DNA from: CAYJAQ01 sp964368275
GTDB lineage: Bacteria > Bacillota_I > Bacilli_A > ML615J-28 > CAG-313
Length of the DNA stretch: 7,356 nucleotides
Direction of reading: 5' to 3'
NCBI GenBank assembly: GCA_964368275.1
Contig: CAYJAQ010000063.1
Location: forward strand, 1 to 7,356
Made by a program: the position numbers and the translations under genes. This document shows positions 1 to 5,010 of this stretch, one piece after another (the first letter of the stretch is position 1; the number at the start of each line of letters is the position of its first letter). Under the pieces are notes generated by a model. The model was not told where the DNA came from. It saw only the letters and a program-made list of their open reading frames with translations, and did no database searches.

Positions 1-149
1 ATTTAGTATAACCATAAAATAAACTCTATTTCTATTATTAACAAATATTTTAAAATTATTGCTAAAAAATAAATAAGTAATATAGCATTAACAAATGTAG
101 ACAAGCGAATGTTATCGTTTAATAGCGAATTACGCAAAAAATGCAACAT
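1..149. other. AT-rich intergenic leader without a recognisable gene
   Basis: This stretch is extremely AT-rich and contains no coding frame with a credible ribosome binding site. I find no convincing sigma-A promoter for the downstream hydrolase. The best + strand pair is TTGCTA (59-64) with TATAGC (81-86) at 16 bp, which is weak. A 7-bp direct repeat AGCGAAT occurs at 104-110 and 124-130, with starts 20 bp apart. On the minus strand, 79-87 reads as an extended -10 (TGC followed by TATATT), which could serve a divergent gene to the left. The function of the stretch is unresolved. Confidence 0.5.
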
Positions 150-194
150 AAAAGATCATTGACTAGAATATATTATTCTAGGAGATGGTCTTTT
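150..194 (+). promoter_or_regulatory. Long hairpin enclosing the RBS and start of the hydrolase gene (attenuator or RBS-sequestering element)
   Basis: Hand pairing gives an outer stem of 150-160 with 184-194 (11 bp, two G-U pairs). Next come two opposed G-A mismatches (161-162 against 182-183), then an inner stem of 163-170 with 174-181 (8 bp) closed by a 3-nt loop. The 3' arm contains the Shine-Dalgarno AGGAG (180-184) and ends at the first base of the TTG start. The 3' side runs into TTTTT (191-195), so the element also resembles an intrinsic terminator. It could be the terminator of an upstream transcript, an attenuator, or a structure that limits translation of the first gene. The structure is visible in the sequence; its role is inferred. 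Confidence 0.6.
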
Positions 195-931
195 TGCTTT
201 ATAACTATCATGATACCATTATATATTATAATAAGAATGGCTGTGGGCCCCCAATAATTATGCTTCATGGGTGGGGGCAATCGTCAGAAACATTCACTAG
301 AATTGTTTCAGCATTAGAAAATGATTATCAAATATATACTTTAGATTTGGCTGGTTTTGGCAAAAGCAGTGAGCCTTCATTTGCTTGGGATATTTACGAA
401 TATGCTAATATGCTAAATTGTTTTATAAAAGATAAACAAATATGTAATCCTATTATTATTGGACATTCATTTGGTGGACGTATTGCTATCAAGTATACTA
501 GTAAATACGAAGTTAATAAATTAATACTAATAGATAGTGCTGGGATAAGAAAACGAAGCATAATAAAAAGGATTAAAATAACATTGTTCAAAATAAAGAA
601 GTTTCTTTATCAAAAGAAACCCATAAAATTACAAATGCTTTATGAAAAAAGTGGAAGTAGTGATTATCGGAGCGCTAGTATCATGATGCGAAAAATACTA
701 AATAAAGCTGTTAATGAAGATTTACAAAAGGAAATGCGCAAAATCAATTGTTCGACATTATTAATGTGGGGAAGAAAAGACAAGGTTACTCCATACCATG
801 ATTGCTTAAAAATGAAAAGATTAATTAAAAATGCAGGAATAGTTGAGTTTAGAAACTCTGGCCATTTTCCATATTTAGAAGAAGAAAGAGCATTTATTAT
901 AATAATTAAAAATTATTTAAAAGGAGAGTAA
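194..931 (+). CDS. Alpha/beta hydrolase, first gene of a cell-wall precursor operon
   Basis: This is a 245-residue serine hydrolase of the alpha/beta fold, probably cytoplasmic because no signal peptide is present. It has the oxyanion-region HGWG (about 25-28), the nucleophile elbow GHSFGG with Ser92, the acid in WGRKD (Asp196) and the catalytic His in SGHFPY (His224), so the triad is complete. Between strand 6 and the acid lies a very basic cap segment (about 119-145, 12 Lys/Arg and no acidic residue) that could bind a membrane or an anionic substrate. The start is taken as TTG 194, 9 nt after AGGAG (180-184). An ATG at 185 abuts the same Shine-Dalgarno and would leave no spacer. It lies 4 nt before the MurF-like gene, so a link to D-Ala-D-Ala metabolism is likely. 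The substrate (ester, amide or lipid-linked precursor) cannot be read from the sequence. The fold is certain; the function is unknown. Confidence 0.88.
   Translation: MLYNYHDTIIYYNKNGCGPPIIMLHGWGQSSETFTRIVSALENDYQIYTLDLAGFGKSSEPSFAWDIYEYANMLNCFIKDKQICNPIIIGHSFGGRIAIKYTSKYEVNKLILIDSAGIRKRSIIKRIKITLFKIKKFLYQKKPIKLQMLYEKSGSSDYRSASIMMRKILNKAVNEDLQKEMRKINCSTLLMWGRKDKVTPYHDCLKMKRLIKNAGIVEFRNSGHFPYLEEERAFIIIIKNYLKGE
923..926 (+). promoter_or_regulatory. Shine-Dalgarno that decides the TTG start of the Mur ligase gene
   Basis: AAGGAG (921-926) lies in the last codons of the hydrolase gene, with GGAG 9 nt before TTG 936. No ATG or GTG in the correct frame has a comparable site nearby, and starting at 936 gives the expected hydrophobic N-terminus. 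This supports a second consecutive TTG initiation in the operon. Confidence 0.7.
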
Positions 932-935
932 GCAA

Positions 936-2474
936 TTGATTATTGTTATAATTATTTTAGCATTAGTATTATTTTCACGATGTACCTATGTTAGTTTATC
1001 GCTGCTTCAACAAAATCATTATTTTGCAGGCAGATATATATATAGTTTAAAAAAACATTATCTGACGGATGCTACTGCTTTTATAAATTATTTTAATATT
1101 ATATTTTCGGTAATATATGATGTAACAATGACTTGGTATAGTGGCATTCTTGTGATAGCATCATTAACTGCTTCATTTATCTCGGTTCGCCCTTTGATTG
1201 TAAAGCCTAATATTACAAAGCGAGCCATTAGATTATTAATTATGCAGATGATGCTTGTGCTAATTCCTATCTTAATATTTGAAAAACATATATTAATAAT
1301 ATCAATATTGATTACTCTTGAGCCATCATTAATCCTTATAGCTAATTTTATTATGTTCCCGATAGAAAGAATAATTGCTAATTTTTATATTAAAAAAGCT
1401 AAGCGAAAATTAGAAATAATAAATCCCAAAGTAATTGCAATAACTGGAAGTTATGGTAAAACATCAGTTAAAAATTATATTTATCACTTGTTAAAAAATA
1501 ATTCATTAACTATAAAAAGCCCCAAGTCATATAATACGCCAATGGGAATTACTAAGACAATAAGAGAATACTTATTGTCAACAACAGAAACTTTTATAGT
1601 GGAAATGGGTGCATCTAATGTCGGAGATATAAAGGAACTTGTCGATTTAGTTAAGCCCAGCATTGCTATCTTAACGGAGATTGGCCCGCAGCATTTAGCT
1701 ACATTCAAAACAATTGATAACATTATTAAAACTAAATTTGAATTACTAGAAAATGAGCATATTAAAATGGCTATTGTAAACATTGACAATAACTATATTA
1801 ACGAATATATTAATAAAAATAAACTTTCTAAAAAAATAGAAATCATTACAGTTGGTCTTGTAAAACCCGCCTTCTATCAAGCACATAATATACTGCTAAA
1901 TATTGGAAAAATGCGTTTTGATATATACAAAGAGAATGTATATTATGCAACAATTGAAACTTGCCTGTTGGGAAGGCATAATGTATATAATCTTTTACTT
2001 GCTTTTGCTTGTGCAGATGCCGTAAATATTCCGTTAAATGAAATACTAACATCAGTAAAAAAACTAAAAAGTGTTGAACACCGTTTATCAGTAAGTTATA
2101 TGGGGAACATTGAGCTGATAGATGATAGTTTTAATGCTAATATTGAAGGCTTTAAAAATGCGCTTGACGTTCTTAAAATGTCAAATAAGCTTAAGGTATT
2201 ACTTACTCCTGGTATTGTAGATGCCGGTAATGATGAAAAAAAATTAAATAGTATTATTGCTAAAAAGGCAGCAGAAATATGCGATCGCGTATATCTTGTT
2301 AGTAATCCTTCTGCAGAATATATTAAAAAGGCTTTACTAGAAGTTAATTATACTAACTTCTTCATGTTTCCATCCTTTCAAGAAGCATATTTTACATTAA
2401 CTGAGGCATATCAATCTACTGAAATTACATTATTGATTGAAAATGATTTGCCTGATAATTACTTAAGGAGGTAA
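936..2474 (+). CDS. murF: Membrane-anchored MurF-type Mur ligase (UDP-MurNAc-tripeptide--D-Ala-D-Ala ligase)
   Basis: This ATP-dependent ligase of 512 residues probably adds the D-Ala-D-Ala dipeptide to UDP-MurNAc-tripeptide, the last cytoplasmic step of peptidoglycan nucleotide synthesis. Residues 1 to about 145 are hydrophobic, with likely membrane segments near 2-20, 68-84, 98-116 and 118-142. They replace the usual MurF N-terminal uridine-binding domain. The catalytic core follows: P-loop TGSYGKTS (170-177), NTPMGIT (200-206), EMGAS (223-227), the metal-site His in GPQH (His253), a candidate carbamylated Lys in KTKFE (Lys267), GRHNVYN (346-352), EHRL (381-384) and DDSFNANIEGF (396-406). 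The C-terminal domain has TPGIVDAG (424-431) and ends ENDLPDNY (502-509), where classical MurF has a KGS-type motif. It starts with TTG 4 nt after the hydrolase stop and ends 2 nt before ddl. Pairing with ddl supports MurF activity, but the altered ends leave another Mur-ligase substrate possible. Confidence 0.85.
   Translation: MIIVIIILALVLFSRCTYVSLSLLQQNHYFAGRYIYSLKKHYLTDATAFINYFNIIFSVIYDVTMTWYSGILVIASLTASFISVRPLIVKPNITKRAIRLLIMQMMLVLIPILIFEKHILIISILITLEPSLILIANFIMFPIERIIANFYIKKAKRKLEIINPKVIAITGSYGKTSVKNYIYHLLKNNSLTIKSPKSYNTPMGITKTIREYLLSTTETFIVEMGASNVGDIKELVDLVKPSIAILTEIGPQHLATFKTIDNIIKTKFELLENEHIKMAIVNIDNNYINEYINKNKLSKKIEIITVGLVKPAFYQAHNILLNIGKMRFDIYKENVYYATIETCLLGRHNVYNLLLAFACADAVNIPLNEILTSVKKLKSVEHRLSVSYMGNIELIDDSFNANIEGFKNALDVLKMSNKLKVLLTPGIVDAGNDEKKLNSIIAKKAAEICDRVYLVSNPSAEYIKKALLEVNYTNFFMFPSFQEAYFTLTEAYQSTEITLLIENDLPDNYLRR
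2465..2472 (+). promoter_or_regulatory. Near-perfect Shine-Dalgarno for ddl, inside the end of murF
   Basis: AAGGAGGT lies 4 nt before the ddl ATG at 2477 (GGAGG to ATG is 5 nt). It doubles as the last codons of murF: the AGG AGG pair encodes the two C-terminal arginines, and the final T begins the stop codon. This favours coupled and efficient translation of ddl, unlike the two TTG-initiated genes upstream. Confidence 0.85.
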
Positions 2475-2476
2475 GA

Positions 2477-3604
2477 ATGAAAATAGATCTTGTTGTATTA
2501 TTTGGTGGCCAAAGTGTAGAACACGATATTTCAGTAATAAGTGCAATTCAAGTAATGAATAACTTGGATAGAAATCGCTACAACATTATTCCGATATATT
2601 TAAATCGTGACAATGTTTTAATAAATGGACCTAATCTTGATAAAATTGAAACTTTCGCAAATAATCTTACAAATGGCAAAAAATACTTTCCTGTTACAAT
2701 TGTTGAAAATCAACACCGGCATTATTTAATTAGTTCTAACAAAAAGTCTTTTTATAAGCAAAAAATAGACCTTATTTGGCCAATTGTGCATGGTAAAGGA
2801 GTTGAAGATGGCAATATTGCTGGGTGGTTAGAATTGCTTAAAATCCCCTTTCCTACTTGTAACACTAAAGCTGCCGCAATCTGTCAGGATAAACACTGGA
2901 CAAAAGTTATGTTGCGGTCATTTAATATAAAGGTTTTAGATGAAATAGTTCTTTACGAAAATAACACTATTAACTTTAATGATTTGTCTTATCCTGTCAT
3001 TGTAAAACCTGCATCACTAGGTTCTAGCATTGGCATAAATAAAGTAAAAGAAGAATCGCAAATTCTGAACGCAATTGAAGTAGCTTTTAAGTATGACAAT
3101 AAATTAATAATAGAACAGTGTTTAGAAAACTTCCGTGAATTTGCTTGTGCTATATACAAAAAAGGGGATAAGTATATAGTCTCTGATATTGAAGAAATAA
3201 ATATTAAGGAGGATATCTTTAAATTTAGCGATAAATACGAACAAAAAGAAAAGATTAACAACAATTGCCATATTATCCCCGCACTTATTTCTGAACAACT
3301 TGCTAGTTATATTAAAAGCACAACAACAGAAGTATATAAAGGATTAGAGTTAAAGGGAATTGTCAGAGTGGATTTCTTATACGATAATGTGACTAAAGAA
3401 TGCTATGTAAATGAAATAAATACAATACCAGGAGCATTAGCGTATTACTTATTTGAACATGATGTCATTAATTTTGCCAGTTTGTTAGATGAAAACATTA
3501 AAGAAGCTTTTTTAGAAAAAGAACGAAAAAATAATTATCAAGTTAGTTTCCCTTCATCCATATTTAGTAGTAATATTAGTAAACTGAACAAATATATTAA
3601 TTAA
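2477..3604 (+). CDS. ddl: D-alanine--D-alanine ligase
   Basis: This cytoplasmic ATP-grasp ligase joins two D-alanines using ATP and supplies the dipeptide used by MurF. At 375 residues it is of usual length for the Firmicute/DdlA-type branch. The N-terminal domain has LFGGQSVEHDIS (8-19, with Glu15 and His16). Then come HGKGVEDG (105-112), a WLELLKIPFPTCN stretch (117-129) and QDKHWTK (137-143). The central domain has VKPASLGSSIGI (176-187), whose serine loop contacts substrate and phosphate. The omega-loop reads KY (Lys253-Tyr254) and is followed by PALI (268-271). The metal-binding end is RVDF (297-300) and NEINTIPGA (312-320). Tyr at the KY position is typical of D-Ala-D-Ala ligases, whereas D-Ala-D-Lac enzymes carry Phe or His there. 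ATG 2477 has a near-perfect Shine-Dalgarno. It is the last gene of the first operon and is followed by a terminator. Confidence 0.95.
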   Translation: MKIDLVVLFGGQSVEHDISVISAIQVMNNLDRNRYNIIPIYLNRDNVLINGPNLDKIETFANNLTNGKKYFPVTIVENQHRHYLISSNKKSFYKQKIDLIWPIVHGKGVEDGNIAGWLELLKIPFPTCNTKAAAICQDKHWTKVMLRSFNIKVLDEIVLYENNTINFNDLSYPVIVKPASLGSSIGINKVKEESQILNAIEVAFKYDNKLIIEQCLENFREFACAIYKKGDKYIVSDIEEINIKEDIFKFSDKYEQKEKINNNCHIIPALISEQLASYIKSTTTEVYKGLELKGIVRVDFLYDNVTKECYVNEINTIPGALAYYLFEHDVINFASLLDENIKEAFLEKERKNNYQVSFPSSIFSSNISKLNKYIN

Positions 3605-3616
3605 TAGACTTAAATT

Positions 3617-3650
3617 AGGATATCTTTTTTAGATATTCTTTTTTATTTTT
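3617..3650 (+). terminator. Intrinsic terminator after ddl
   Basis: A stem of 3617-3625 with 3631-3639 (9 bp including one G-U) encloses a 5-nt T loop. A T-rich tract follows through 3650, interrupted by one A. It begins 13 nt after the ddl stop and separates the cell-wall operon from the tilS operon. Confidence 0.85.
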
Positions 3651-3693
3651 CATACATAATTCAGTGCAATTTCACCAAAGAAATCTAATAATA

Positions 3694-3702
3694 TGGTATA
3701 AT
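3694..3702 (+). promoter_or_regulatory. Extended -10 sigma-A promoter for tilS-ftsH-rqcP
   Basis: TGG followed by a consensus TATAAT (3697-3702) forms an extended -10 element. No good -35 lies at 17 bp. TTCACC (3671-3676) is a partial match at a long 20-bp spacing. A start site about 7 nt after the -10 would fall near 3709, leaving a leader of about 15 nt that is little more than the Shine-Dalgarno GGAGGT (3711-3716). Confidence 0.75.
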
Positions 3703-3723
3703 ACATAAATGGAGGTAAAAGTT

Positions 3724-4995
3724 ATGCAAAGTCTAGCACAAGCTCAAACTACCCTAAATGCTAAAATTGATGGTAAAAAAGTACTAGTAGCTTGTTCTAC
3801 CGGTGTTGATTCTACTGTCTTACTAGACATGGTAATTAATTCTCGGGCTAATAGAATTGTCGTTGTTCATGTAAATCATCAAAAACGCGAACAATCAGAA
3901 TTAGAGGAAAAATACATAAAAGACTTTTGCAAAACCCGCGAGATTCCATGCTATGTTAAAAGATTAGATTTAGATTACGTTGGTAATTTTCAAAACTATG
4001 CTCGTAGTGAGAGATATAAATTGTTTAAAGAAGTAATGAAAAAAGAAAAATTAGATATATTATTGACAGCACACCATGCTGATGATAATTTAGAAACTAT
4101 TCTTATGCGAATAATAAGAACATCTAGTTTAAAGGGGTATGCTGGAATTTTATCAGAAACCTTTGAGAATGGGACGTATATATATCGCCCCTTATTAAAA
4201 GTGAATAAATCTAGCATTTATGATTATGCAAAAAATAACAATATTAAGTACTTTGAAGATAGTTCTAATTTTGAAAATGATTATACTAGAAATCGTATTC
4301 GACACCAAATAGTACCACTTTTGTTAGAAGAGAATCCTACAATTTATGATGCAATTAATGATTTTAGTGACACGATTCAAAATGCTGATTTGTTACTAGA
4401 AGAAAAAATAAAAAATTTTATAAATGAGTCTGTTACGGTTAACAATAAAGATATAACATTTAACATAAATGACTTTTTATCATTAAGTAGTTTTTTACGA
4501 GTTCAGATTCTATTTAGAATATTAAAATCATATAAATTATCTAGAATATGTATAGATGAAGTAATCAAACAAATAGCTGCTGATAAGCAACAAATCGTAA
4601 ATCGAATAAATTCTAATCTTTGGATGATAAAAGAATATGGACAAATTCATTTCATCAATAATAGCAATATAATTGGTGAATATTATTTAGAAATTACGAA
4701 AGATGGCGAATACCATTTGCCAAATAATGCACAATTAATTGTCAACAAAAATATTTGTTATTTTAAAACAAAAGCCAATGAGATGTGTTATAATATAAAA
4801 GAATTGCCAATTATTGTTAGAAGCCGAAAAGACGGCGATAAAATTAAATTGCAATCAGGTTCTAAAAAAGTAAGCGACTTCTTAACGACAAAAAAAATCG
4901 CACACTTTGAACGAATGAACCTCTTATTATTATGTAACAAAAACAATGAAGTATTAGAAATGTTAGGCTTAAAATATCGAAAGCCTAAGTATTAG
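3724..4995 (+). CDS. tilS: tRNA(Ile)-lysidine synthetase
   Basis: TilS converts C34 of the CAU-anticodon tRNA-Ile to lysidine using ATP and lysine, so that the tRNA reads AUA and is charged with isoleucine. The enzyme is essential in most bacteria and acts in the cytoplasm. Its 423 residues hold an N-terminal PP-loop ATPase with STGVDS (25-30, where the family norm is SGGxDS), HVNH (49-52), AHHADDNLET (116-125), RPLL (155-158), EDSSN (178-182) and YTRNRIR (187-193). A helical middle region follows, then a C-terminal domain recognisable by RSRKDGDKI and KKVSDFL. The start is ATG 3724, 7 nt after GGAGGT. The ATG at 3709 overlaps that Shine-Dalgarno and is not used. It is first in its operon, with ftsH 15 nt downstream. 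AT-rich genomes use many AUA codons, which suits a strong need for this enzyme. Confidence 0.95.
   Translation: MQSLAQAQTTLNAKIDGKKVLVACSTGVDSTVLLDMVINSRANRIVVVHVNHQKREQSELEEKYIKDFCKTREIPCYVKRLDLDYVGNFQNYARSERYKLFKEVMKKEKLDILLTAHHADDNLETILMRIIRTSSLKGYAGILSETFENGTYIYRPLLKVNKSSIYDYAKNNNIKYFEDSSNFENDYTRNRIRHQIVPLLLEENPTIYDAINDFSDTIQNADLLLEEKIKNFINESVTVNNKDITFNINDFLSLSSFLRVQILFRILKSYKLSRICIDEVIKQIAADKQQIVNRINSNLWMIKEYGQIHFINNSNIIGEYYLEITKDGEYHLPNNAQLIVNKNICYFKTKANEMCYNIKELPIIVRSRKDGDKIKLQSGSKKVSDFLTTKKIAHFERMNLLLLCNKNNEVLEMLGLKYRKPKY
4786..4794 (+). promoter_or_regulatory. Possible internal promoter for ftsH within tilS
   Basis: TGT followed by TATAAT (4789-4794) is a perfect extended -10 inside the tilS coding sequence, 216 nt before the ftsH start. 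No convincing -35 is present; AAAACA at 4765-4770 is the nearest, at 18 bp. Such matches arise by chance in AT-rich coding DNA, so this is only a candidate for extra ftsH transcription. Confidence 0.25.
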
Positions 4996-5010
4996 AAAAG
5001 GAGAAAATGG

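Noticed and set aside
1..15. Possible divergent gene starting at the CAT of 13-15 (minus strand ATG)
   Set aside because: Only five codons are visible before the window edge and the ribosome site is weak, although an extended -10 match exists at 79-87 on the minus strand.
159..164. TTGACT as a -35 box for the hydrolase gene
   Set aside because: No -10 lies 16-18 bp downstream, and the bases are explained by the hairpin stem.
1..193. T-box or known riboswitch leader
   Set aside because: No T-box consensus or other riboswitch core that I can recognise is present, and the visible leader is short.
944..952. TGTTATAAT extended -10 match at the start of murF
   Set aside because: There is no -35, it lies within a Val/Ile-rich coding stretch where such strings are expected, and it would give a transcript lacking the murF start.
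3709..3711. ATG at 3709 as the tilS start
   Set aside because: It overlaps the GGAGG Shine-Dalgarno and has no site of its own. ATG 3724 has ideal spacing.
5007..5009. ATG at 5007 upstream of ftsH
   Set aside because: It is out of frame with ftsH, lies only 3 nt after GGAG, and opens only a short frame without features.
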